Shown: positions 26,499 through 35,989, counted from the stretch's first letter. The stretch: DNA of 64,000 nt from JABWBD01 sp040768665 (GCA_040768665.1 JAXGMN010000008.1:62001-126000), one strand, 5' to 3'. Notes: generated by a model not told the origin, from the letters alone. Numbers and translations are program-made.

Positions 26499-28367
26499 CT
26501 ATTGCTTCGGCGGCTTCGTCCCGTTTTCGTCCTGACCCGCCTGCTTCTTGCTGCGGGACTCCTGGGCCTTCTGGCGGACTTGCTCCACGTAGGGCACCAC
26601 CGCCTTGAGCACTTCAGCCGGCACGACCATGTGCTCGCGAAATTCGGCTTTGCCGGTGCTCCCGGCCCAGGCGATCGGAGGCGTTTCCGGGAAGTCGGGC
26701 AGTTCGATCCGCGGCGCGCCCTCCGGCAAGGAGACCGCCAGCACGCGGTTGACGAAACCGGTCATACCGGCCGGGCTGAAGTAGAGCCTCCAGGCAGCCT
26801 GCTTGGGGAGCCGAGCGGCGGCCTTGGCAACCTCTTCCCTATCGATCAGACCGTCTCCGCTCTTCTTGGCCGCCTCGACCGTCCGCTCCACAAGTCGCCG
26901 GTTGACATAACTGCCCACCACGGTCCGCTCGTCGACCGCCGCCAGGTAAGCCGTTATTTTGTCGCCGGGGCCGAACATGAGCTCCATCATGCGGTCGTAG
27001 TTTGGGATCTGCTCGGCATTGGGCATCCGCGGCGTATCCATCGAGAGCTTCAGACCCGGCCGGCCTGCGACCTCGGCCTTCTCGACCTCCATGTTGCTCA
27101 TCATCGAGGGGCGGTCGCCAATGATCTCGTTGAGCTTGCGGATGTAGTCGCTGTAGTCTCCAAGGAACTTCTCCGCTTCGTCGACACGCATCGCCGCCAG
27201 GAAATTGGCGTACAGCGGCTCGCGGGCTTTGCCCACGCCCCAGAGCATGGCCATGCCGCGAAGCGACCCCATCGACTCCTTCGCGACCTTGGCCATCTTG
27301 TCGGCCTGCTCGGGCGTAATCCCGTACATGCCCGGCGCCGAGCGCATCATCTTCACCGACCAGTCCATCATTGCCTCGGACAGTTCCGGGCTGAGCACGC
27401 CGCCGGCGGCGAACACGAACGGTTCGGCGGGCAAACCGGCCAAAAGATCCTCCTCGGCAGGCTTCACGTCCGCCAGCACCCGGGCGACTTCGCCGTCGGG
27501 CTTGAAGCGGGTCCGCCATTCGACTCGCAGCGTGCCCCGCTCATCCAACCGCACCGCGCCGGCCGTCGTGCGGACCTCGCGCTCGAGGAAACGGGCGATG
27601 CCCATGTAAATGTCGATTCCCTGAGCGGCCTGCTCGACGGCCGCGGCGGAGGGCACCTTGCGCGGGGATGCTTGAGCACCTTCCTTCTTTTCCTGCTTGT
27701 CGCCCGCCTCGGTGTCAGGCTCCGCGCTTCGGGCGGCTTCGATCATCGTTGCCTTCATCGTCTCCAAGCCTTCCATCGCGGCGGCCATGGCGGCCTCGAT
27801 GCCCGGCCGCGTCACCACGAGCCCCACCGCGTGCCTGGCCAACCACGGCTGCAGCCCGCGCAGATTGCCCGGTACCGCCTCGCCGGCCTTGAGCACACGC
27901 TCCAGGACCGCACGGTCTTGAGGCTCGGCAAACACGGCGAACTTGCCTTTGGGCGCTACGAGATACGTCCGGTCGCGGATTTGAATCTGCGTCGCCGGAC
28001 CCTCCGTCCCGCTGCGGTGGAACGATTTGAGCAACTGGTCGTAATCGCTCGCCGGCAGGGCGACGATCACCGCCGGGCGTTTCTCGTCGCCGCGCGGCAT
28101 GACGATCGCCAGTGCCGCGCCCTGGCGATTGAGCCCGTCCTGGATACCGGCCATCTTGAAGAGGTCTGGCGGAAGGGGCAACTGCAACTGCCGGCCGAGG
28201 CGCTGGAGGGTCGTCTCGGCCTCGCCGAGCCGCGGTGCGAATACGATCCCCCAGGCGCCGCGCGGAACCAGCGCCAGCGGGTCGTCGGCCGCCGCGGCCG
28301 GCGCTAAGCACAGACAACTCAGGCCCAGAAACAACGCCACCACCGGCCGCTTCGTTCGAAACCTCAT
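26499..28367 (-). CDS. Secreted protein of unknown function
   Basis: The 622-aa product starts at ATG 28367, with AAGGAG upstream. Residues 1-27 are a signal peptide (VVALFLGLSCLCLAPAAAA). The mature protein is alpha/beta with no transmembrane segment. It has a lysine/glutamate-rich linker (about residues 218-232, DTEAGDKQEKKEGAQ) and a C-terminal Lys/Gln-rich tail. Motifs such as DPLALVPRGAWG at the N-terminus, a repeated duplicated half-domain and many Met residues in the centre resemble planctomycete exported proteins, but I cannot name a family. Confidence 0.7.
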   Translation of the reverse strand: MRFRTKRPVVALFLGLSCLCLAPAAAADDPLALVPRGAWGIVFAPRLGEAETTLQRLGRQLQLPLPPDLFKMAGIQDGLNRQGAALAIVMPRGDEKRPAVIVALPASDYDQLLKSFHRSGTEGPATQIQIRDRTYLVAPKGKFAVFAEPQDRAVLERVLKAGEAVPGNLRGLQPWLARHAVGLVVTRPGIEAAMAAAMEGLETMKATMIEAARSAEPDTEAGDKQEKKEGAQASPRKVPSAAAVEQAAQGIDIYMGIARFLEREVRTTAGAVRLDERGTLRVEWRTRFKPDGEVARVLADVKPAEEDLLAGLPAEPFVFAAGGVLSPELSEAMMDWSVKMMRSAPGMYGITPEQADKMAKVAKESMGSLRGMAMLWGVGKAREPLYANFLAAMRVDEAEKFLGDYSDYIRKLNEIIGDRPSMMSNMEVEKAEVAGRPGLKLSMDTPRMPNAEQIPNYDRMMELMFGPGDKITAYLAAVDERTVVGSYVNRRLVERTVEAAKKSGDGLIDREEVAKAAARLPKQAAWRLYFSPAGMTGFVNRVLAVSLPEGAPRIELPDFPETPPIAWAGSTGKAEFREHMVVPAEVLKAVVPYVEQVRQKAQESRSKKQAGQDENGTKPPKQ

Positions 28368-28539
28368 GTCGTGTCTCCTTTGAAACTGGGGAACAACCGC
28401 CGCCGCACGCGCCAGTTATTCGCCCGACTCGATCCGTTCTTGGAATGGTATGGCAAGAAACCCGGTTTAGGAAACTGCTTAAACTGCAACCGCCACTGCC
28501 GACCCCGCGTCGGGCGGGGCGATAGGTGGTAGCTAATAC

Positions 28540-28826
28540 TAGCACCAAACGGTATTGTCGACTGGAAGTGTCCGTTTTGACACGGCAGGGTTTTATAAAG
28601 GATGCCCGCGGCTTGCCCGCGGGAGGCTCACGCTTGCCGCTACAGGAACCTCCCCGCGTGCCACCCCTTGATTTCGCCCGCGGCGGCTTTGCCGCCGCCA
28701 AAATCAAGGCGGATAGCGGCGATCGTGGCGTATGTAGCAGAGAACGTAACCATCCCGCGGACAAGCCGCGGGCATTCGCGACATCCGAAAGTAAATCCCA
28801 ACAGCAGGAAAAACCGTTTGGTGCTA
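28540..28826 (+). repeat. 287-bp TA-bounded palindromic element (MITE-like)
   Basis: TA-GCACCAAACGGT at the left end is an exact inverted copy of ACCGTTTGGTGC-TA at the right end. A second, inner pair (TGCCCGCGGCTTG near 28604 and CAAGCCGCGGGCA near 28761) and a central hairpin (GGCGGCTTTGCCGCC, around 28682-28696) nest inside. TA at both ends suggests insertion at a TA dinucleotide, as for IS630/Tc1-mariner-type elements. No transposase frame is present. It occupies much of the 707-bp gap between divergent genes, otherwise empty. Confidence 0.65.
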
Positions 28827-29074
28827 GGGAGAAACACCGGTTGGCCTGGATCATTCACCACCGCAGTCTGCGCCCAACTCGGCCCGGCTCGTGAATAATC
28901 CGGGTCAGGAATCTTCGCTCTCGCCCCTCGACCCACAGGGATCGGTTGCTCCCAGACCTCTCGCCAGGGATACTGTCGCTGCTGCAACGTGAATCGTCAG
29001 GAGATCGCTGGTCGGCCGGGTCCATCACAATCCGACTGCCTCATCCCTTGCTTCGCCGAAAAGGAGTCGAACCG

Positions 29075-31060
29075 TTGAACCGCCTTATACCACTGCCTCT
29101 GATTGTCGGCTTGATCATGGTCGCTTCCGCACGGGCCAGCGCTGCCGATCCGGTCGACACCGCGCCGGTTATGCCGCTGGCCTTCGAAGCAAAGGCTGAG
29201 GGTGAAATCGCCCGGATGGCCGCCCTCGTCTATTCGGCCACGCAGCACCAGGCCCGCTATCTCCTCGATTTGATCCACCCCTGGCAAGACGACGCAAGCC
29301 TCCGGTTGCTGACCGACAGCCGCAGTGAAGAACATTGGATCCGCCCTAATACGGGGACGGTCCAGGGGCTCTGCTTTCTGTACCGGTTCGGGCCGTACGA
29401 CGAACGGGTCGTCGGCCTCTCGCGGACCGAATTGATCAGTCAGGCGATCCTGCCGATGATCCGCTATCTCACCACCACGCACCTCACCGGCACACGGCCC
29501 ACCAGCGACGGGAAGCCGTGGGGCGATGCCTGGCAGTCGGCCCATTGGGCCCAGATGCTCGGCCGGGGCGCGTGGTGGGTCTGGGACGACCTGCCTGACG
29601 ATGTCCGCCGGCAGGTCCGCCGCGTCGTCGCCCACGAGGCCGACCGCATCGCCAAAACCGAGCCCCCGCATCGCATCCAGCACGACACCAAGGCCGAGGA
29701 AAACGCCTGGAACGCCCAAATCCTCTCCGTGGCCGTGCTTCTGATGCCGGAAGACGCTCGCCGCGCCGGCTGGGAAAGCGCTTTCCAGCGATGGGTGTTC
29801 TCCTCTTTCCTCCGGCCCGCAGATGCGTCGTCCGAGAGAATCGTCGACGGGCGAACCGTCGCCGAACAGTTCACCGGGGCGAACATCTACGACGACTTCA
29901 CGCTGGAGAACCACGGCTTCGTTCACCCCGACTACATGACCACGTTCAGCCTGTCCTTGGGCTGCGCGTTGGACTATACGCTCACCGGCCGCAAGCCGCC
30001 CGAGGCACTGCTGTACAATACCGCGGGCATTTACGAAAACCTCAAGTGGTTTCTCCTGCCCGACGGCGGCTTCGTCTATCCGAGCGGCCAGGACTGGACG
30101 CTCTTCCGCCACCCGGGCTGGATCCACGTCCATATCCTCCAGGCCGTCTACGGCCGCGACCCCGACGCCTGGCAGCTTGCCGGCCGGTCGCTGGCGGCCA
30201 TGGAGAAGATGCAGGCCCGCAACCCATCCGGAGCGATTTTCAGCGAGGGCGAGTTCTTCTTCCCCTCCACGCAAACGGACCGGCTTGGCTCGATGGCCTG
30301 CGACTGGCTCGTGCTGCAGACTGCCGGCGAAATCGCCGATCGATTTCAGCAGCGGCTCGGCATACGCCGCCTCGACGCCGGCAAGCTGATCCTCCACCGA
30401 ACGGAGACGATGGTCAATTCATTTTCCTGGGGCGCGAAAGTCATGGCCCAGCCCACGCCGCTGGCGATGGACCGCATCGTCTCGCCCGACCAGCGCAACG
30501 GCATCGGCCAGGTCCGCCTGACCGGATCCCGCTTCGCGCTGCCCATCGAAGTTCGGGAGGTCAGCGTGGAAAACGGAGACGACTGGTTTGAAGCCCGGCT
30601 CATCCTCGACCACGGCCGTGCGGTGCGCGCGGAACTGCGATTCCGCAGCGACCCGGACGGCGAGTGGACGATGCACGAGAAGCTCGTAGCGCTCGACGAC
30701 GTCGTTGCCGCCGAGATCGCCACCGGGCTGATTGGCATTCTCAATAATCCTCACTGGATTTACGAAAAGGGTCGGCGCGAGATCGCTATCGACGGCCGGA
30801 CGCACGTCGTCCCGGCGGCCGCCGGCCGAGAGCTCGACGCAGCCGCCGCCAGGATTGCAATCGACCGTTCACTGGTCATTCGCATCGATCCGCCAACCAC
30901 GATCCGTTACGCCGGCGGATCCGGCCCCGAGCGTGGCCGCGTCACCGACCGCCTCTACCTGAACTACCTCGGCCCCGATCGACCGCTCAAGAAGGGCCAG
31001 GTGGTCTCTGAATACACGGCGGTGGTCCGCCGAGCGGAAATGGCAGACGCGGAAAGATGA
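29075..31060 (+). CDS. Exported alpha/alpha-toroid protein, probable polysaccharide lyase-like
   Basis: The 661-aa product is best started at TTG 29075, because AAGGAG (29061-29066) is eight bases away and the resulting N-terminus MNRLIPLPLIVGLIMVASARASA is a clean signal peptide. The N-terminal 400 residues are helical with Trp/Tyr-rich loops: ENAWNAQIL, TLENHGFVHPDYM, FVYPSGQDWTLF. The pattern, with conserved Asn, His and Tyr, resembles the toroid of heparinase-like and alginate-lyase-like enzymes. A beta-rich C-terminal domain follows. Polysaccharide cleavage by elimination is an inference from the fold. Confidence 0.65.
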   Translation: MNRLIPLPLIVGLIMVASARASAADPVDTAPVMPLAFEAKAEGEIARMAALVYSATQHQARYLLDLIHPWQDDASLRLLTDSRSEEHWIRPNTGTVQGLCFLYRFGPYDERVVGLSRTELISQAILPMIRYLTTTHLTGTRPTSDGKPWGDAWQSAHWAQMLGRGAWWVWDDLPDDVRRQVRRVVAHEADRIAKTEPPHRIQHDTKAEENAWNAQILSVAVLLMPEDARRAGWESAFQRWVFSSFLRPADASSERIVDGRTVAEQFTGANIYDDFTLENHGFVHPDYMTTFSLSLGCALDYTLTGRKPPEALLYNTAGIYENLKWFLLPDGGFVYPSGQDWTLFRHPGWIHVHILQAVYGRDPDAWQLAGRSLAAMEKMQARNPSGAIFSEGEFFFPSTQTDRLGSMACDWLVLQTAGEIADRFQQRLGIRRLDAGKLILHRTETMVNSFSWGAKVMAQPTPLAMDRIVSPDQRNGIGQVRLTGSRFALPIEVREVSVENGDDWFEARLILDHGRAVRAELRFRSDPDGEWTMHEKLVALDDVVAAEIATGLIGILNNPHWIYEKGRREIAIDGRTHVVPAAAGRELDAAAARIAIDRSLVIRIDPPTTIRYAGGSGPERGRVTDRLYLNYLGPDRPLKKGQVVSEYTAVVRRAEMADAER

Positions 31061-31174
31061 AGACTTCGACCTTCAAGAATCTGCGACCAAGGACCTCGCA
31101 CTTCACGCCGCGGATCTCAAAACATATAATTGAAATGGTTGAGTTCCCCTGGTCATACTATTGGAGGTCAACTC

Positions 31175-31966
31175 GTGCCGAGCCCATTTCCCGGAATGGA
31201 TCCGTATCTGGAATCGCATTGGGGCGACATTCATCATCGACTGATCAACTACGCCTGTGACGCCGTTCAGCCGCACTTGCCGGGCGAGCTTTATGCCCGT
31301 ATGGAAGAACGCGTCTATGTCGAGTCGCCTCAAGAACTGATGGCACGGTATCCGGACGTGCGCGTGGTCGAAGGGGAACCGGCTGGGGGTGTTGCCGTGC
31401 TCGCCACAGAGACGACCGTTGCGACGGCCGAGCCATACGTCCTGGAGATCCTTGCCGAACCGGTCACGGAAGGCTTCATTGAAATCCGCGAACCCGGCCG
31501 CGACGATCGCGTGATCACGGTCATCGAAGTGCTAAGCCCGGCGAACAAGGAGGCGGGCGAGGGTCGCCGCCAGTACCGCCGGAAACAGCGGAAACTCCAA
31601 CGCGGAAGAGTGAATCTCGTCGAGATCGACTTGTTGCGCGCCGGCCGTTGGACGGTGTTGGCTCCCCGCGACTGGCTGCCAAATCGGTTTCACCCGCCGT
31701 ACCGCATCTCGGTGTTTCGGAGCTGGCGCCCCTTGTCGCTCGAATTCTATCACGCGCCGCTCCGCGAACGGCTACCGGCGATTCGCGTGCCCCTGCGGCA
31801 CGGTGATCCGGACGTGGCGCTCGACATCCAGGCCCTAATCGACCGCAGTTATCAGTTCGGCCGCTACGAGCGTACCAACTATTCGGAAAACCCCGAGCCT
31901 GCGCTGACAGGCGACGACGCCGTGTGGGCCGAGGCATTGCTGCGCGAGAAGGGGTTACGGCAGTAA
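31175..31966 (+). CDS. DUF4058 family protein
   Basis: The 263-aa product starts at GTG 31175, with TTGGAGG ending seven bases upstream. The opening PSPFPGMDPYLE is the hallmark of DUF4058, followed by WGDIHHRLI, the VIEVLSPANK strand-turn with conserved Glu and Lys, and a YRRKQRKL helix. The E-x-L-S-P-x-N-K region resembles a PD-(D/E)xK nuclease-like core, but no activity is established to my knowledge. Stand-alone gene, probably cytoplasmic. Length is normal for the family. Confidence 0.9.
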   Translation: MPSPFPGMDPYLESHWGDIHHRLINYACDAVQPHLPGELYARMEERVYVESPQELMARYPDVRVVEGEPAGGVAVLATETTVATAEPYVLEILAEPVTEGFIEIREPGRDDRVITVIEVLSPANKEAGEGRRQYRRKQRKLQRGRVNLVEIDLLRAGRWTVLAPRDWLPNRFHPPYRISVFRSWRPLSLEFYHAPLRERLPAIRVPLRHGDPDVALDIQALIDRSYQFGRYERTNYSENPEPALTGDDAVWAEALLREKGLRQ

Positions 31967-32217
31967 CACCCCAATAGGGAAAACAAATCCAGTAGAGCTC
32001 CCAAGCGACTGCGTCGGTGCAGCCAGGGTCCGCGACTTCAAAGCCGGCGTTGCCGACCGCGTCGAATGCGCCTTTCGGCTGCGCGGGATTCCCCCCAAAG
32101 GATATCCGCGTTAGACTGATTCTCTGCCACGGGACGGTTATCTTTCCTCTTTTCTTTTTGAGTCCCAGGCCGGCGCCAACGTCTAATCTTGTGGAACTGG
32201 CGAGGCTCGCAGAAAAC

Positions 32218-32739
32218 ATGACAGGGCCAATCGACAGAAAAGCGATCGATCGGTTGGTCGTCGAGCATCTGCCGACCGCGTTGCGGTTCGCCCATCGGCT
32301 CACGAGCGATCCTCACGCGGCCGAAGACCTCGTCCAGGATGCGCTCTGTCTGGTGCTGCGAAATTGGCAAACGTATCGCGGTGACGCTTCTTTCAAGACG
32401 TGGATGCTGCGCATTGTGATTAACGCCGATCGGAATCGGCGACGACGACGTAGAAACCTGCTCCCGATGCCGACTGGCGACGTAGCGTCCGCTGGGGCTT
32501 CGCCGATGGCGGAGGCCGCCGCGGGGGAATTGCAGGCAAGTATCCGTGCGGCCATCGACCGGCTGCCCCGGCGGCAGCGTGAGGTGGCAATCTTGAGCCT
32601 CGGCGAAGGACTGACCGCCGGCCAGGTCGCGGAGGTCTTGGAGACCACCGAAGCCAACGTGCATGCCTGCCTGCACCTGGCTCGGCGTCGCATCGCGTCG
32701 GCAATTGGTTTCGACTACGCCCGTCGGGACGTGCAATGA
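32218..32739 (+). CDS. ECF-type RNA polymerase sigma factor
   Basis: The 173-aa product contains region 2 (ALRFAHRLTSDPHAAEDLVQDALCLVLRNW) and region 4 (IDRLPRRQREVAILSLGEGLTAGQVAEVLETTEANVHACLHLARRRI), joined by a short linker with an Arg-rich stretch. I start at ATG 32218; a GTG nine codons upstream is in frame. The stop overlaps the start of the following membrane protein gene (ATGA), so the two are coupled. The downstream partner is therefore the likely anti-sigma factor. Confidence 0.88.
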   Translation: MTGPIDRKAIDRLVVEHLPTALRFAHRLTSDPHAAEDLVQDALCLVLRNWQTYRGDASFKTWMLRIVINADRNRRRRRRNLLPMPTGDVASAGASPMAEAAAGELQASIRAAIDRLPRRQREVAILSLGEGLTAGQVAEVLETTEANVHACLHLARRRIASAIGFDYARRDVQ

Positions 32740-33884
32740 ACGACGACCATTCCTCTATCGACACCCACGAACTCGATCGGCAGATCCGCGCGGTCCTGCG
32801 GGTCGAGCCGTCGGCGGACCAAATCGCTCGGCTTCAGCGTTTTTGGCGGCAGAAGTCTGTGACAGAGTCGCGCCGCCGACTCCTACACTGGACGGCTGCG
32901 GCGGCCCTGATCGCTGCCACCCTGTCGATTTCGCTGCTCCGGCGGGACGCGATCCCTCGCCCCGCCGAACCGGCATGCATGGCGCGTGCGGTCACTTCCT
33001 CACCCCGGCCGACTCACCCGGCCCTGGACCGGCCCGTCGCACCCGCCGAATCGGTCAGCGAAGAGATACCTCACTCAGCCGGCCGGCCTCCCACGGCGTA
33101 CGAACGCTTTGTTTTCACCGCTCGCGCAGTGCAAGCCGCCAGAGAAAGTCGTTCTTCGGGGATAGCCGCCGTTGACGGCCTGGTCGAGCAACTCGCCGGC
33201 AATCCGCAGACCGATGCCCGGCAGCTTCTGAAACAGTGCGACCTGCAGCGGTCCGACGCGGAGCAGCTCCTCTTATGGCGGTGGCTCCACTCAAGCGATG
33301 AGCCCCGTCGCGCCGTCGTGCGACTGCTGGCCGTTTGCAGCACCACTCGCTCCATTGCCCAGTTCCTGCGGCTGAGCGAGCGAGCCGAACTCCGAGACGA
33401 CGCCTTGGGTGCCATCGAGCAGATCGCGGGCGTCTCCGGGCTGGCGCACGCGGCCAGCCAGTCGGCCGATCGAAATGTCCGGGCGGGGATCTTTCGTCGC
33501 CTCTTTACGGCCGATACGGAGCCGGCGCTTCGGGCTTACCTGTCGCTGGTTCAAGAAGATGCCACGCGGGGCGAAGCGCTCGCCGTGGCCGATGCCGCTT
33601 CGGATCGGTGTCTGGCGATGCTGTTGGACCGTCTCGGCGATGAAGAGAAGGCAGTCCGGCTTTCCGCAGCGCTGGTGCTTGGCAGAGTCAACGGCCCGGA
33701 AGTTACCCGCTCGCTGATCGCCTTGGTCACGCGCGATTCAAAAAGCCCCGCGGAAGCTTGGATTGCCCTGACGGCCTGTCGCGGGCAGCAGGTCGAGCAG
33801 TTCTTTGCCTACGCAATGAGCGATCCGCAGTTGCTCGGGCATGTCAACCGCGCCCGCCTGTGGTGGGTGAGAATGATGCTTTGA
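32736..33884 (+). CDS. Single-pass membrane protein with HEAT-like repeats, probable anti-sigma factor
   Basis: The 382-aa product starts in an ATGA overlap with the sigma gene. Residues 1-50 are a cytoplasmic helical segment (THELDRQIRAVLRVEPSADQ), followed by one transmembrane helix (WTAAAALIAATLSISLL). The outer part consists of armadillo/HEAT-like helical repeats (RDDALGAIEQIAGVSGLA, RLGDEEKAVRLSAALVLGRV). The topology, with an N-terminal sigma-binding tail inside and sensor outside, fits an anti-sigma factor; the HEAT sensor is unusual. No zinc-binding HxxxCxxC motif is present. The next gene follows after 70 bp. Confidence 0.75.
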   Translation: MNDDHSSIDTHELDRQIRAVLRVEPSADQIARLQRFWRQKSVTESRRRLLHWTAAAALIAATLSISLLRRDAIPRPAEPACMARAVTSSPRPTHPALDRPVAPAESVSEEIPHSAGRPPTAYERFVFTARAVQAARESRSSGIAAVDGLVEQLAGNPQTDARQLLKQCDLQRSDAEQLLLWRWLHSSDEPRRAVVRLLAVCSTTRSIAQFLRLSERAELRDDALGAIEQIAGVSGLAHAASQSADRNVRAGIFRRLFTADTEPALRAYLSLVQEDATRGEALAVADAASDRCLAMLLDRLGDEEKAVRLSAALVLGRVNGPEVTRSLIALVTRDSKSPAEAWIALTACRGQQVEQFFAYAMSDPQLLGHVNRARLWWVRMML

Positions 33885-33954
33885 ATACGTGCAACGTAGT
33901 CGATAGCAATCTCCACGACTCAACCGCAAATCATCAACTCGGAAAGGCAATTCC

Positions 33955-35310
33955 ATGAACGTGTCAAGAAATCCATTCGCCCAATGCTTCACCGCTCTCG
34001 TTTTCGCTCTCCTGCTGCAACAAGGGACCGCGGGCCAGGCTCCCGCCGCGCACGACGCACAACCACCCCGCGCTGCCAAGCCACTGCACGCTGAAGACTG
34101 GACCCTCCTCACCTACGACGTGGGCGACCTTGTGCTCAACGTGCCCGACTACCCTTACACCAGCGCGGATGGCTCCGCGCTGTTCGGCCGGCGGGCCGGC
34201 ATGGGAGTCGCCGGTTCGATGGGAAGCACCGGGGGAGGCATGATGGGAGGCATGCCAGGCGGCGAAACGCCCGTGGGGGGAGGTGGCATGCAGTCCGCCG
34301 GGTTCGGCCAGATGTCTCTGCCCGATTCAACCAGGATCACGATGGACGACCTCGTGCGGGTAATCGTTACCGTCGTCGCCCCTGATACCTGGGCACAATA
34401 CGGCGCGGCCGGCGGCGCGGGGCCGTATGCCGCGCCCGGAATGCCGGGTATGGGAGATGCGTTCAACCAGCCAGCACCGCAAAAGCGCGACGGCGGTGCG
34501 GGCGAAATCCAACGCCTCGGCACCGCCCTGATCGTTCGCCAAACTCCGGCCGTGCATCGCCAGATCGACGAACTGCTCCAGCAGCTTCGCACGGGCTCGG
34601 GCAAACGCAAGACCGTCTCGATCGACGCCCGGTGGCTGCTGCTCACCTCCGATGATCTCGAGCGGCTGATCCCCGCCGCCGCGGACAGCATTCCCCGAGT
34701 CGATCGCGAGGTGCTTGCCGAATTGACCCGGCGGCCGTCCACCATCCGCGGCATCACCAACTGCTTCACCGGTCAGTTGGTCTACCTGGTCAGCGGCACC
34801 CAACAGAATGTGGTCACGAGCTTCGTGCCCGTGGTCGGGAGCATCGACCGGCAGGAACCGGCGGAATCGCAGGTCGCCTCGCTGAAGCACGCGGCGCGCT
34901 ATGTCTTCACCCAACAGGCGAGCCAACGCGCGGTGGGTTATCAACCGGTGATCGAAGTGCCCAACTTCGGGGCGTTGCTCGAAGTCCGCCCCACGCTGAT
35001 ACCGGGCGATAACACGGCGACGGTCGACCTCCGATCGACACTGACCGCTCCCGGAAAACCCGCCGAAGAGCTGATTCGGCCACGGCCGGAGGATATTCTC
35101 ACTCCGACGGTCGATCGCTTTGCCATCGACACGCAAAAGCTCGCAACCACGCTCAACGTGCCCCTGGGCCAGCCGGTCCTGGTGGGAGGAATGACGTACA
35201 TTTCGCCCTTGACCGAGGCAATGCGTCACGGTGCAATCGACACGCCCCGGCAGCCTGAAAAAGCACCGAGCGAGGTTCCACAGCTCTACCTGATCCTGGA
35301 GTTGCGGTAG
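33955..35310 (+). CDS. Secreted secretin-like (GspD N-domain-like) protein
   Basis: The 451-aa product starts at ATG 33955 with GGAAAGG upstream and a signal peptide (ALVFALLLQQGTAGQA). LTYDVGDLVLNVPDYP is the start seen in planctomycete secretin-like proteins. A Gly/Met-rich low-complexity loop (MGSTGGGMMGGMPGG) follows, then an N1-like domain ending in LIVRQTPAVHRQIDELLQQLR. The C-terminal half carries the VGYQPVIEVPNFGALLEVRP strand-rich segment resembling the secretin core, but it looks too short for a full pore. Likely periplasmic or outer-membrane associated, and probably regulated by the ECF sigma encoded upstream. Confidence 0.72.
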   Translation: MNVSRNPFAQCFTALVFALLLQQGTAGQAPAAHDAQPPRAAKPLHAEDWTLLTYDVGDLVLNVPDYPYTSADGSALFGRRAGMGVAGSMGSTGGGMMGGMPGGETPVGGGGMQSAGFGQMSLPDSTRITMDDLVRVIVTVVAPDTWAQYGAAGGAGPYAAPGMPGMGDAFNQPAPQKRDGGAGEIQRLGTALIVRQTPAVHRQIDELLQQLRTGSGKRKTVSIDARWLLLTSDDLERLIPAAADSIPRVDREVLAELTRRPSTIRGITNCFTGQLVYLVSGTQQNVVTSFVPVVGSIDRQEPAESQVASLKHAARYVFTQQASQRAVGYQPVIEVPNFGALLEVRPTLIPGDNTATVDLRSTLTAPGKPAEELIRPRPEDILTPTVDRFAIDTQKLATTLNVPLGQPVLVGGMTYISPLTEAMRHGAIDTPRQPEKAPSEVPQLYLILELR

Positions 35311-35338
35311 ACCGGCTTCCCTTTGGCCTTGCCCGTGT

Positions 35339-35393
35339 GGTCAGGTCCTGACATTTTACCTCTGGCATAAAGGTCGAATGTGGGTACCTGACC
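35339..35393 (+). repeat. 55-bp imperfect hairpin
   Basis: GGTCAGGT (35339-35346) pairs with ACCTGACC (35386-35393), and an inner imperfect pair ACATTTTACCT / AGGTCGAATGT lies within. It follows the stop of the secretin-like gene by 29 bp, so it could be its terminator, and it abuts the next palindromic element directly. It looks like a small REP-type repeat. Confidence 0.55.
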
Positions 35394-35394
35394 C

Positions 35395-35502
35395 TAGTGC
35401 CTTGTCCACGCTAAAAGTTCGGGTCGCGCCTTGCTAGGCGATTGATCATTGTCCGCACGAAATCGCGTGCCCGACCGAAAATTTAGTCTGGACGACGCAC
35501 TA
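35395..35502 (+). repeat. 108-bp TA-bounded palindromic element (MITE-like)
   Basis: The left end TAGTGCCTTGTCCACGCTAAA is an imperfect inverted copy of the right end TTTAGTCTGGACGACGCACTA. Both ends carry TA, as in the larger element at 28540-28826. No coding capacity. The rest of the gap up to 35758 (about 255 bp) shows no gene. Confidence 0.6.
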
Positions 35503-35758
35503 GCCTCGCCCGGAACCGGCCCCCGATCTGTTGCCCCACACCGAGGAGTAACGGGTGGGCTTCGGGGGGGCCGACAGCGAGATTTGGGAAACGGATGTCC
35601 GGTAGCGACAAAAAGAGAGCCGGGGGAGGGCGAGGTGGCATCTCCACAAGGACCACGTGATTTGGTATTGTAGAGGTAGACTGCAGGCGGTCGGGTTCCC
35701 GCTTCGCCGATCGAGTGGCGGCTACCGGCCGAGCCGTTCTTTTCATAGGGAGTGGCGC

Positions 35759-35989
35759 ATGACTGTTGAGCACTTTCAAGAAACAATCACGGCCTTGATT
35801 GAGCGGCAGCCGTTTCAACTCTTCACGGTTGAGTTAAACACAGGCGAGCAGATCGAGATCGATCACTCTCGTGCCCTGATCGCGCGAGACGGCGCCGCTG
35901 TGTTCCTGGGACCCGGTGGAGTACCCCACTTGTTCGATCACGAGCGCGTCAACCAGATCATCGTCGCGCCAGCGGACAGACAGGCATGA
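35759..35989 (+). CDS. Small conserved planctomycete protein
   Basis: The 76-aa cytoplasmic protein starts at ATG 35759, with GGGAG upstream. The sequence MTVEHFQETITALIERQPFQLF, then ELNTGEQIEIDHSRALIARDG, follows a pattern I know from many small hypothetical proteins of planctomycetes and other bacteria: a short helix, then five beta-strands of an Sm/SH3-like barrel. Function is unknown. It stands alone between a MITE-like repeat and the M56 gene. Confidence 0.75.
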   Translation: MTVEHFQETITALIERQPFQLFTVELNTGEQIEIDHSRALIARDGAAVFLGPGGVPHLFDHERVNQIIVAPADRQA

